This document shows positions 1 through 7,819 of a stretch of DNA of 19,748 nt, piece after piece; the stretch's first letter is position 1, and every line of letters starts with the position of its first letter. Below the pieces are notes generated by a model. It searched no databases, was not told the origin of the DNA, and saw nothing but the letters and a program-made list of their open reading frames with translations. This stretch comes from Vicinamibacteria bacterium (GTDB lineage Bacteria; Acidobacteriota; Vicinamibacteria; Vicinamibacterales; 2-12-FULL-66-21). A program made the position numbers and the translations under genes. The stretch lies in NCBI GenBank assembly GCA_025937075.1, contig JAICSD010000018.1, positions 1 to 19,748 of the forward strand, read 5' to 3'.

Positions 1-1
1 C

Positions 2-241
2 GCCGAGGTCGTAAGCGAAGTCGAGCACGGTATGTCCCCGCGACAGGCCCTCGTGTCGGCCACGCTCCATGGCGCTTCGCTGCTTGGCCTCAATAAGCTG
101 GGCACGCTCGCAACTGGCATGGAGGGCGATTTCATCGCGATGGACGGCGACCCGCTGACCAACATTCACGCCATCGAGAACGTGAAGATGGTCGTCTTCA
201 AGGGCAAGATCGTCACCGACAAGACGAAGCCCATGTCGTAG
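2..241 (+). CDS. Amidohydrolase family protein, C-terminal end (5' partial)
   Basis: The window opens inside this gene; the open frame runs from base 2 to a TAG at 239-241, so only the last 79 or so residues are present. They show the typical end of the imidazolonepropionase-like/prolidase-like amidohydrolases: the helix with GASLLGLNKLGTL, then the beta-sandwich return strands with GMEGDFIAMDGDPL, then VKMVVFKGKIV. In this superfamily metal-dependent hydrolysis of a C-N or C-O bond occurs in a TIM barrel, which lies outside the window, so substrate and metal ligands cannot be judged. An internal ATG at 32 is not a credible start because the reading frame and homology continue upstream of it. 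Family call is firm; specific function is not. Confidence 0.8.
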   Translation, partial: AEVVSEVEHGMSPRQALVSATLHGASLLGLNKLGTLATGMEGDFIAMDGDPLTNIHAIENVKMVVFKGKIVTDKTKPMS

Positions 242-366
242 ACGTTCCGCGTGCACAGCGACTCGCATCACATTGTTGGCAATGTCGGTGTCGGGAGCTG
301 AACTGCGCGGGTTTCGTCACTACCATGTTCATTGCTGGAGCGATCGGTTCCAGGCCTGCGCAACGA

Positions 367-985
367 TTCGAGATGCTCATCCTTAAGGCGCTCAGCCTCG
401 AGCCGTTGCATGGCTTTGGCATCGGCCGTCGCCTCGAACAGTTGTCTGGTCATGTCTTAGACAGATCGTCAGCGGGCTTCGCTCGCTCGTCTGGCGAGCG
501 GCGACCGATCGGGACATCGCCAACGAAGTCGAGCACTACCTCGCCGAGGCGACCGCAGCCTACCGGGAACAAGGGCTCTCCGCACACGAGGCACGCCGCG
601 CGGCGCAGCTCGATCTGGGTAGCCCGATGGCGGTACGACAGGAAATGCGTGCCGTCGGCTGGGAAACGCGAATCGAGTCGTTGCTCGTCGACCTGTGGCG
701 CGCCGTCAGGCGGCTGAGGCGGTCGCCCGCGTTCGCCGCCGTTACTGCGGGCACGCTGGCGCTGGGCATTGGCGCAAGCACTGCAATGTTCAGCGTCGTC
801 CGGCCCGTGCTGCTCCAGTCGCTGCCCTATCCGGACGCCGATCGCTATCGCCGCCGTGAACATCGGCACCCTGATGCTCGCGCGCGGCGCGGAACGGCGG
901 ACCGAGCTCGCGACCTGCGCGGCGCTGGGCGCGTCGCGCTTCCGCCTGCTGACGCCGCTGCTAGAGGTGCGAATCGACCTCACTC
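367..985 (+). pseudogene. Relic of a PadR regulator plus ADOP/MacB-type ABC transporter permease pair
   Basis: Three collinear scraps in different frames. (1) Bases about 367-456 encode EMLILKALSLEPLHGFGIG and RRLEQLSG, the first helices of a PadR winged-helix repressor, cut off before the recognition wing. (2) From about 456 to 840, in another frame, comes the beginning of an ADOP-type permease: a helical N-terminal region (DIANEVEHYLAEA, GLSAHEARRAAQLDLG) followed by the first membrane segment (RRLRRSPAFAAVTAG, LALGIGASTAMFSVV, LPYPDADR). (3) About 841-972, in a third frame, is a later FtsX-type segment (VNIGTLMLARGAERRTELA, ALGASRFRLLTPLLE). The periplasmic domain between (2) and (3), and everything after (3), is missing. 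PadR directly upstream of such permeases is a common gene pair, so the original order seems preserved. Not functional. Confidence 0.75.
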
Positions 986-1180
986 GGCCAGGGCGTGCTG
1001 CAGGACCGTACCCAGTTCCGCGATCTGCTGCTGCGAAATCTGAGCAGACAGCACTGCTTGCGATCCGTGAAACGTCCCGCGCCACTGATGGAGTTCGACC
1101 GGCACGCCAGCCTCCATCAACCGCTGCGCGTACACGATCGCTTCATCTCGGTTCGGATCGCACTCCGTGGTCGCGACCTT
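980..1180 (-). pseudogene. C-terminal remnant of an alpha/beta-hydrolase esterase/lipase (HSL-like)
   Basis: Reading minus-strand codons to a stop at 980-982, the last 60 or so residues contain VATTECDPNRDEAIVYAQRL and then AGVPVELHQWRGTFHGS. This is the usual end of HSL/Abhydrolase_3 esterases, which carries the catalytic Asp of the D-P-x-R-D-E loop and the catalytic His of the T/F-H-G strand. Upstream of about 1180 the homology stops and no serine-nucleophile GDSAGG region follows; the neighbouring gene's 3' end lies at 1269. The fragment abuts, on the opposite strand, the broken permease relic, so two deletion endpoints meet near 970-985. It is a decayed fragment with no start codon. Confidence 0.65.
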
Positions 1181-1268
1181 CTTCTCCGGACACCGCTCCT
1201 GTTCGAATCGTGCTCGGGAAGGCTGGAACTGAGGCACTGCGCCCAGCCGATCCGCGCGGCCCTGGCTC

Positions 1269-2538
1269 TCACTGATGACCGTGCTTCGGGACGAGCCGGA
1301 ACAAACCGCCCGGCACCGTCCGACTCCCGTCCTGCAGCATCCACACTGCGCCGTCTGGCGACACTTCCACGTCGCGCACACGGAACCCGACAGCCCAGCG
1401 CTCAGCCGGCGTTGCGCCGCCCTTGTCGTCGAACGTAATCCGGTTGAGCGACATCGTCGACAGTCCGCTCATCAGCGCGGAACCTTTCCACTGCGGAAAC
1501 ACGTCGCCGTTGTAGAAGGTCAGATTCCCCGGCGCGATGACTGGCGTCCAGTAGATCACCGGCTTGGCCAAGTCGGGCCGCGTATCGGGACTGGCGATCG
1601 GTACGCCGTCGTAGTTGACCGCATAGGCGACGAGCGGCCAGCCGTAATTCTTACCGGGCTCGATCAGGTTCAGCTCGTCGCCGCCTTGCGGTCCGTGCTC
1701 GACTTCCCAGAGCCGACCGTCGGGCGCGAATGCCAAACCGAGCGGATTGCGGTGACCGCTGCTCCATGTTTCTGCAGGCGCGAGGTTCGGTCCATCGACC
1801 CTGTACGTCCTGATGATCGGCGCGGTCTTCGCGGCCTCGGTATCGCGCGGTGGATCGATCAACGGTCGCGTCGGACGTCCGGTCTTGCCGGCCATCGGAT
1901 TGCCGGGCGCCGGTTTCCCGTCGAGTGTCAGACGCAGGATCTTGCCAACGTCGGTGTCCGGATCCTGTGCGGGTGTCATGCGCTGGCGATCCCCTACCGC
2001 GAGGAACAAATACCGCCCGTCCGGCGAAAACGCGATCTGGGCGCCGAACTGGCCCCCGTGTCCCTTCGGCATGTCGCGCCATAGAACCTGCAGTCCTTCG
2101 AGCCGTGCCGGGCTCGTCTTATCGGTTGGTAACTGCAGGCGCGCGCGTGCGAGCGCCAGGCCCGACGTCCCCGGCTCGTCGCCTGGCTCCGAATATGTAA
2201 GGTAGACGCTATGGTCGGTCGCGTAGTGCGGGGACAGGTATACGCCCAGCATGCCGCCCTGCGCCTGCGGATCGGTCGGAAAGAGCACTGGGGGCACATT
2301 GTCGACCGGCGTTTTCACGCCCGTCTGCGTGACGAGCCAGACCGGCCCGACCTTATCGGACACCAGCCATGCGACCGTCCGGCAGGAACGCGATGCGCCA
2401 CGGCGCCTTGAACTCCGCCACCTTCGTCATCGTGAACGGCAGGTTCGGATCGTCTTTGATCGTGCCCGCGTTGATCTGCGCCAGCGCCGACGCAGACGTC
2501 ACGATCAAAAGAACCGTTGCACCAAAACCGGTTTTCAT
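1269..2538 (-). pseudogene. Secreted PQQ-dependent sugar dehydrogenase (GSDH family), single-base frameshift
   Basis: Family members oxidise aldose sugars in the periplasm on a six-bladed beta-propeller carrying PQQ and pass electrons to the respiratory chain. The product starts with a Sec signal peptide from the ATG at 2538 (MKTGFGATVLLIVTSASALA) and shows the first blade (FKAPWRIAFLPDGRM). The frame then breaks: a stop follows shortly (GVR*), while the rest (VSDKVGPVWLVTQTG onward to a stop at 1269) is open one frame away. The long part holds GGQFGAQIAFSPDGRYLFLA, GHRNPLGLAFAPDGRLWEVE and HGPQGGDELNLIEPGKNYGW, the expected PQQ/calcium-site region. Removing one base of the CC at 2367-2368 restores PDGRMLVSDKVG and a protein of about 420 residues. 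A GTG at 2550 is an alternative start. Otherwise intact, so either a recent inactivation or a sequence error. Confidence 0.85.
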
Positions 2539-2871
2539 GCACTGACTCACACGAGATATCGAGTCGGTCGGCTCGGCACGTCGTATTCGAAATCCCTGCC
2601 GTTACGCTGATCGTGGAGTGGGACATCGCCGATCGTGTGGTGCTCATCATGGAGTGGCGCTTGCACTGAGCCGAGTCGGTACGTGAAGAGGTATCAAGGC
2701 GCCATCCCGGCGCAGCCGCACAGCCTCGGCTTTGGTCGCTCACCAAGGATGGGCTCGCCATCGCTCGCGCGGCGTTCGACAGCGGCGTGACGTTCTCTGA
2801 TACGGGCGGGAATGGGCGCCGACGAACAGTACGGCTGATGATGGTTATGGCCGGGGATTGAAAGGGATCAC
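2539..2871. other. Intergenic stretch between the sugar dehydrogenase and the alcohol dehydrogenase
   Basis: This 333-bp gap separates divergent genes, so it should carry both promoters, but I see no convincing -35/-10 pair. It contains a possible aldo/keto reductase scrap (annotated separately). A short plus-strand reading, IVEWDIADRVVLIMEW, ends at a stop near 2670 and has two similar halves; I do not assign it to any family. No hairpin with a T tract was noticed. Confidence 0.5.
2733..2804 (+). pseudogene. Possible fossil of an aldo/keto reductase N-terminal region
   Basis: One plus-strand frame reads WSLTKDGLAIARAAFDSG then VTFSDT. This resembles the segment of aldo/keto reductases where the first barrel helix (EGIATIRRALDLG-type) leads into the strand ending in the conserved F-x-DTA motif with the NADP-binding Asp. 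Upstream the frame lacks the usual LGxGxM beginning, and downstream it runs into unrelated sequence, so only about 24 residues can be compared. A short chance match is possible. Confidence 0.3.
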
Positions 2872-3906
2872 ATGCGAGCGACGGTGATGTATGGCGCGCA
2901 CGATGTTCGCGTGGAGAGCGTGCCCGACGCGCGGATCGTCGAACCAACCGACGCTCTGGTTCGGGTGACACGTGCGTGTATCTGCGGTAGCGACCTGTGG
3001 CCCTACAACTCGATGCCCAGGAGTGACGTGGGCAATCGGATGGGCCACGAGTTCATCGGGTTGGTGGAGGACATCGGCTCCGCCGTGCGAACAGTGAAGA
3101 AGGGCGACCTGGTTGTCGCGCCATTCGCGTGGTCCGACGGCACATGCGAGTTCTGTCAGCAGGGACTGCAGACATCCTGCCTTCACGGCGGCTGGTGGGG
3201 CGGCACGGAGTTGGATGGTGGTCAGGGGGAGGCTGTCCGCGTGCCGCTTGCCGACGGGACGCTGGTCGCGCTACCGGTCGGCGAAGATCACGCGTTGATG
3301 CCGTCGCTCCTGGCGCTGTCGGACGTGATGGGAACGGGCCACCACGCCGCGCTCGCGGCGAAGGTGCACGCGCGCAAAATTGCAGCGGTCGTCGGCGACG
3401 GCGCGGTTGGGCTCTGCGGGGTCATCGCCGCCCGCCGACTCGGGGCCGAGCGGATCCTCATGCTCGGCCGTCACGCCGACCGGATCGCCCTGGCCCGCGC
3501 ATTCGGCGCCACGGACATCGTCAGTGAGCGTGGCGACGCGGCGATCGAACGCGTCCGTGAGCTGACCGGAGGGCTGGGTGCCCATTCGGTACTCGAGTGC
3601 GTTGGCCACGGGGAGGCTATGCGCACAGCTGTCAGTATCGCGCGGGCCGGCGGCGCCGTCGGCCGTGTCGGGGTGCCTCAGGACACCACAATCCCCAACG
3701 CTCAGCCCACGTTCTACGCCAACATCACGATCGCCGGCGGGCCGGCCCCGGTGCGTGCCTACATCAAGGAACTGCTGTCCGATGTGCTCGAGGGTCGGAT
3801 CGAGCCGGGCCGCGTGTTCGATCGTGTGACGAACATCGACGGTGTTCCTGATGGCTATCGTGCGATGAACGAGCGCAAAGCCATCAAGGTGATGATCGAG
3901 TTCTGA
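2872..3906 (+). CDS. Zinc-dependent alcohol dehydrogenase (MDR superfamily)
   Basis: A 344-residue medium-chain dehydrogenase/reductase, full length for the family. The GroES-like catalytic domain has the zinc ligand Cys38 in CICGSD, His59-Glu60 in GHEFIG and Asp151. The structural-zinc lobe DGTCEFCQQGLQTSC (about 89-103) has three cysteines, with an Asp where the first usually stands; its occupancy is therefore uncertain. The Rossmann domain begins with VVGDGAVGLCGV (about 173-184) and ends with the GATDIV strand. It should oxidise an alcohol or reduce an aldehyde with NAD(P); the substrate cannot be read from sequence. The ATG at 2872 has an AAAGGGA ribosome site four bases upstream (2861-2867). 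The gene stands alone between a decayed region and the KaiC unit. Confidence 0.9.
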   Translation: MRATVMYGAHDVRVESVPDARIVEPTDALVRVTRACICGSDLWPYNSMPRSDVGNRMGHEFIGLVEDIGSAVRTVKKGDLVVAPFAWSDGTCEFCQQGLQTSCLHGGWWGGTELDGGQGEAVRVPLADGTLVALPVGEDHALMPSLLALSDVMGTGHHAALAAKVHARKIAAVVGDGAVGLCGVIAARRLGAERILMLGRHADRIALARAFGATDIVSERGDAAIERVRELTGGLGAHSVLECVGHGEAMRTAVSIARAGGAVGRVGVPQDTTIPNAQPTFYANITIAGGPAPVRAYIKELLSDVLEGRIEPGRVFDRVTNIDGVPDGYRAMNERKAIKVMIEF

Positions 3907-4148
3907 GCTGGAACCGAGCAGCGCGCAGTGCCGTACGAACCGATCGACGCTGCGAGTCTTCCCCCCGCCGAAGGCTGCTCCGCCGCAACCTCCAAAGCTC
4001 CCCGATGAGCTGGCTCGATGAGCCACCCGAACACTGTCGTCGTCGCCGCGGATGTACGGCCAATGCAGTACGATCAAATCAGGCGGATGTCGCGAATGTG
4101 GGCGAGCCGCGGACGGAACGCCTGTAGAATCGCCGCGGGGAGAGTGTT
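3907..4148. other. Intergenic region upstream of the KaiC-like unit
   Basis: The 242 bases between the dehydrogenase and the next gene show no credible coding frame. A TAGAAT hexamer at 4125-4130 could be a -10 element for the following unit, although no good -35 lies 17 bases upstream. A purine-rich GGGGAGAG stretch (about 4137-4144) precedes the TTG start at 4149 and can act as its ribosome site. No terminator was recognised for the dehydrogenase gene. Confidence 0.4.
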
Positions 4149-4622
4149 TTGGCCGGACCGACCATTGAAGAAGCTCGGACGCTGCTCGATCGCGCGAGCG
4201 TCCTTCGCGAGCCGGCGGATGTCGACCTCCTGGTCTTCTTCGCGCGACATCCGAGAACGCTCCTCGCCAGCGAATCGCTTGCCGCGTTGCTGGGATACGA
4301 GCTCAAGGATATTGCCCGCTCACTCGAGGCTCTGCTCGAGGGTGGGCTTCTGACCCGCACGCAGACGTCGGCACATGCGGCACGGCTCTACGTCTTTGCC
4401 GCCGATGCACCACACGACTGGGTTCCACCTTTGCTGAAGATGGCCGCGACTCGAGCCGGTCGATTGGCGCTGAGACAACATTTCGCAAGCAGGCCGCGCG
4501 AGCGGCGCGCTTCCGGCCCAAACACAGAGGATCGCACGCGGGCCGCGCAACGGTCGGTGGTCCTGCGAATGCCGTCCGACAGCCACGGCGAGCAGAGTTC
4601 GTCGGACGCGAAGACCGGGTGA
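4149..4622 (+). CDS. Small winged-helix-like protein upstream of KaiC-like ATPase
   Basis: 157 residues from a TTG start; the purine-rich GGGGAGAG just upstream and the lack of an in-frame ATG favour it. Residues about 20-80 (VDLLVFFARHPRTLLASESL, LGYELKDIARSLEALLEGGL, LTRTQTSAHAARLYVF) have the helix-helix-helix-wing pattern of a winged-helix domain, with the LLASESLAALLGY segment as the likely helix-turn-helix entry. The last 60 residues are basic, polar and probably disordered. No catalytic motif is visible. The gap to the KaiC-like start is four bases, so it is very likely co-transcribed and may act as its partner or as a regulator of the unit. Protein family not recognised by name; the function is inference. 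Confidence 0.7.
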   Translation: MAGPTIEEARTLLDRASVLREPADVDLLVFFARHPRTLLASESLAALLGYELKDIARSLEALLEGGLLTRTQTSAHAARLYVFAADAPHDWVPPLLKMAATRAGRLALRQHFASRPRERRASGPNTEDRTRAAQRSVVLRMPSDSHGEQSSSDAKTG

Positions 4623-4626
4623 ACGC

Positions 4627-6180
4627 GTGACATTCATGGAGAGCGGTGAACGAATGCCCGAGCGCGATCTCGTTCGGACGGGAATCAGGGGTCTCGACGT
4701 GATCCTGTCGGAGGGCATACCGCGAGGCAATGTCATCCTGGTGGAAGGCGCGGTCGGAACCGGCAAGACGACTCTCGGCGTCGAGTTCGTCTATCGAGGC
4801 GCGAGCGAGTTCGACGAGCCGGGGCTCATCGTGCTGTTCGAAGTATCGCCGGACAAGATTGTCCGCGATGCCGCGCACTTCGGCTGGGACCTGCCCGCGC
4901 TCGAACGCGCGGGGCGTTTGAAAATCTTCTTCACGACCCGGCAAGTACTCCGCCAGGAACTGCAGCAGGCCGACAGTCTGCTGCTGGACGAGGCCGCAAA
5001 GATCGGGGCGCGGCGCATCTTCGTCGACGGCGTGGGGGGCGTCGCCGGCGGCACTGGCAGTCAGGAGCCGCGCGAGACCTTCCATGTGCTCGTCGAGGGC
5101 TTGCAACGCGAGCAATTGACCGCCGTCCTGGCCCTCGAGGCCAGCGCGCTCAACGGCGAAGGCTCACGCATGCTGCCCGAGGAATCGGTTGCCGACACGG
5201 TGATTCGCCTGCGGATGGAAGACCAGGCTCGCGCGACAGTGCGATCGATCGAGATCGTCAAGTCACGCGGGCACGACTTTCAGATGGGACGGCACTCCTT
5301 CAGGATCGTCGATGGCCATGGCCTCCAGGTCTATCGGAGAGTGCAGGCCCGCCGGCAGGCGAGTCGCGATCGCGCCGCCGCCTCCGACCCCACCACGCGG
5401 ACATCCACAGGCGTCCCGGGGCTCGATCCGATCGTCAACCGCGGTTACTTCCTCGGGAGCACGACCGTCGTTGCGGGCATCTCGGGAGTCGGCAAGAGCG
5501 TGATGGCTTTGCAGTTCATCGCTGAGGGTGCGCGGCTCGGCGAACGGAGCCTGATGTTCACCCTCGACGAGCAGGTCGAACAAATCAAACGGAACGCGAA
5601 GACCGTCGGCATCGATTTGCAGCCGTGGATCGACCAGGGACTGGTCAGGCTTCAGTACGATCCTCCGCAGGAGATCCTCGTCGACGAACACTTCCACGGT
5701 ATCGAGCAGGTGGTGGAGGAGTTCAAGCCGCGGCGTGTCGTATTCGACAGTATCTCGACATATGGGTCGAGCCTTGGCACGCACGGCCGCGTCTTCCGGG
5801 ATTTCTTTCACGCGCTGGTGGCGCTGATGAAGGAGCACCAGACCGCCACCGTGTACAACCACGAGAATCCGGAGATGTTGGGGATGTCGTCGATGATGGG
5901 CGATTTTGCCATGAGTTCCCTCGTGGACAACATCATCCTCATGAATTGGGTCGAGCTCGGGGACGAGTTCCGGCTCGGGCTCACCGTGGCAAAAATGCGC
6001 GGGAACCCGACCACGCGCACCACGCACGAGTGCGAGATTATCGACGGCCAGGGTATGCGGGTGCTCTCGAATCGACTCCCCGTCAGCAAGGCTCGCCTGG
6101 CCTTCTCCGAGTACGGCGGGCTGATCTCCCGGGCACCCACCCGTCACCCGAAAGCGCCGGTTCTCGACACTGAGAACTGA
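4627..6180 (+). CDS. KaiC-like double-domain RecA/RadA-type ATPase
   Basis: 517 residues from a GTG start (ATGs at 4636 and 4654 are alternatives), the length of two tandem KaiC domains. CI half: Walker A GAVGTGKT (41-48), Walker B RIFVDGV (Asp134), and FEVSPDKI where cyanobacterial KaiC has the catalytic Glu pair (here Glu-Val). CII half: Walker A GISGVGKS (284-291), Walker B VVFDSIS (Asp374), and LDEQVEQI (Asp-Glu in place of Glu-Glu). Near the C terminus FAMSSLVDNIILMNWVEL aligns with the KaiC SHISTITDTIILLQYVEI region, placing Ser430-Ser431 at the Ser/Thr autophosphorylation sites. No KaiA or KaiB is in the window. Such proteins outside cyanobacteria usually act in signalling with histidine kinases, which fits the hybrid kinase that starts one base after its stop. 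Confidence 0.9.
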   Translation: MTFMESGERMPERDLVRTGIRGLDVILSEGIPRGNVILVEGAVGTGKTTLGVEFVYRGASEFDEPGLIVLFEVSPDKIVRDAAHFGWDLPALERAGRLKIFFTTRQVLRQELQQADSLLLDEAAKIGARRIFVDGVGGVAGGTGSQEPRETFHVLVEGLQREQLTAVLALEASALNGEGSRMLPEESVADTVIRLRMEDQARATVRSIEIVKSRGHDFQMGRHSFRIVDGHGLQVYRRVQARRQASRDRAAASDPTTRTSTGVPGLDPIVNRGYFLGSTTVVAGISGVGKSVMALQFIAEGARLGERSLMFTLDEQVEQIKRNAKTVGIDLQPWIDQGLVRLQYDPPQEILVDEHFHGIEQVVEEFKPRRVVFDSISTYGSSLGTHGRVFRDFFHALVALMKEHQTATVYNHENPEMLGMSSMMGDFAMSSLVDNIILMNWVELGDEFRLGLTVAKMRGNPTTRTTHECEIIDGQGMRVLSNRLPVSKARLAFSEYGGLISRAPTRHPKAPVLDTEN

Positions 6181-6181
6181 C

Positions 6182-7819
6182 ATGCGCGGCGCACCGGCAG
6201 ATCTGTTCGACATCGCGGTCTGGGCGCCTGCGCTTCAGACATACGGGGCGGTGACACATCTGAGCGTTGAAGTCTTCGACGCGGCCAATGCGCTCGCCGT
6301 CGGGCCCTCGCCGCCGACACCCCTGGTCGACGTGTTCGAACGCCACGGTCAGGCTCACGGGCCATTCTCCGACTGCGCACGGCAATGCCTGGCACAAGCG
6401 CCGGCTGGCCGGGCCGTGGTCGTCGCATCGTCGGGCGGCCTGGCTGTGGTCGGCACCTCGCTGATCCTCGAGGGCGACATCGTGGGCGCTGCGGTCGCCG
6501 GCTATGCGCTCCTCGATTTCCCGCAGACCCTGCTCATCGAACGCCTGGCCCGCCGAGCCGGCGTCCCCATGCGTGAACTCTGGGACATCGCGCGGCACCA
6601 GCAGCCAACGACGGAACGGCGGTTGGTCATGTATGGCGAACTGCTGCAGGTGCTCGGCGACACGATTCTGAGAGAGAACCTGCGCACACGGCAGTTCGAA
6701 TCCGCGACCGCGGCACGCGATGAGTTCCTGGCGGTGCTCTCTCACGAATTGAGGACTCCGCTCACGCCGATTCTCGGGTGGAGTCGCATGCTGCGCGCCT
6801 CCTCGGATCCAGCCGTGAGCCGCGCAGCCGACGTGATCGAACGGAACGCACACCTCCAGGTCAAGCTGGTTGAGGATCTGCTCGAACTCAATCGGGCCGC
6901 CCAGGGCAAGATCGTCCTCGACCTGAAGGTCCTCTGCCTCGACGACGTGCTGGGTGCGGCCGTGGAGGCCCTGGCGGACGTCGCCGAGGCGAAGCAGATT
7001 ACCCTCACCCTGGTACACACCGGTGAGCGGATCTGCGTGGCGGCGGATCAGGATCGCCTGCAGCAGGTGTTCAGAAACATCCTCAGCAACGCGTTGAAGT
7101 TCACGCCCAATGGCGGAGCGGTTGCCGTGACGCTGGCACGAGACGGGGATTGGGCGACCGCCACCGTACGGGACACCGGTGAAGGGATTGCGCCCGAGTT
7201 CATTCCGTCGATGTTCCACATGTTCCGGCAGCAGGAAGAAGGTACGCGGCGGCGGCACCCGGGTCTGGGAATCGGCCTCGCTCTCGTCAAGCGCTTGACC
7301 GAAGCGCACGGCGGGACGGCGTCACTTACGAGCGGAGGACGGAATAAGGGCACCGAAGTCGTCATTCGCCTGCCAGCGGTCGCTGAGCCTTCCGAACAGA
7401 TGCACTCGTCGCCACGGGAGGCAAAGCTCGACGACGAACTCAGAGGGACCCGCGTGCTCGTGGTAGAGGATGTCGAGGATGCGCGTGATTCGGCGCGCGC
7501 GATGTTCGAACACCTGGGAGCGGAGGTGCTGCTGGCAGCCGATGGACAGGACGCCCTCGCCGTGCTCCAGAACGAGCAGGTCGACATCGTCTTCTGTGAC
7601 CTTCGTATGCCGAACATGGACGGATACGAGTTCATCCGAGCGCTGCATGACCGCGACGGTTCGCAGCCGCCCGTCATTGCGATATCAGGACAGGCGAGCA
7701 GCGGCGATCACCGGCGCACGCACGAGGCGGGCTTTGCCGGGCACATCGACAAGCCTTTCGTTGACACCGATCTCTTGTCGGCCGTCAGCGCAGTGCGAGC
7801 CAGGCAGCGAGCCAACTAG
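6182..7819 (+). CDS. Hybrid histidine kinase with C-terminal receiver domain
   Basis: 545 residues without membrane segments. Residues about 1-150 form an N-terminal sensory region (AVVVASSGGLAVVGTSLILE, then VGAAVAGYALLDFPQ), PocR/GAF-like in flavour but not firmly assigned. HisKA follows with the H-box SHELRTPL (His188), then HATPase_c with N-box NILSNALKFTPNGG (Asn303), DTGEGIA (331-337) and GLGIGLALV (361-369). A receiver domain from about 423 has VLVVED, phospho-acceptor Asp473 in FCDLRMPNMDGYEF and Lys524 in the DKPF motif. No DNA-binding output is attached, so phosphate probably passes to a separate protein or the receiver controls the kinase. The start lies one base after the KaiC-like stop, indicating an operon. 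Its last 135 bases overlap, antisense, the open frame of the convergent membrane-subunit gene. Confidence 0.92.
   Translation: MRGAPADLFDIAVWAPALQTYGAVTHLSVEVFDAANALAVGPSPPTPLVDVFERHGQAHGPFSDCARQCLAQAPAGRAVVVASSGGLAVVGTSLILEGDIVGAAVAGYALLDFPQTLLIERLARRAGVPMRELWDIARHQQPTTERRLVMYGELLQVLGDTILRENLRTRQFESATAARDEFLAVLSHELRTPLTPILGWSRMLRASSDPAVSRAADVIERNAHLQVKLVEDLLELNRAAQGKIVLDLKVLCLDDVLGAAVEALADVAEAKQITLTLVHTGERICVAADQDRLQQVFRNILSNALKFTPNGGAVAVTLARDGDWATATVRDTGEGIAPEFIPSMFHMFRQQEEGTRRRHPGLGIGLALVKRLTEAHGGTASLTSGGRNKGTEVVIRLPAVAEPSEQMHSSPREAKLDDELRGTRVLVVEDVEDARDSARAMFEHLGAEVLLAADGQDALAVLQNEQVDIVFCDLRMPNMDGYEFIRALHDRDGSQPPVIAISGQASSGDHRRTHEAGFAGHIDKPFVDTDLLSAVSAVRARQRAN

Noticed and set aside
2590..2672. 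Plus-strand reading with two similar halves (IVEWDIADRVVLIMEW)
   Set aside because: Too short, with no ribosome site or recognised family; kept only as a note in the intergenic entry.
3271..4077. 268-codon minus-strand frame opposite the alcohol dehydrogenase
   Set aside because: It is antisense to a well-defined gene and lacks any recognisable domain.
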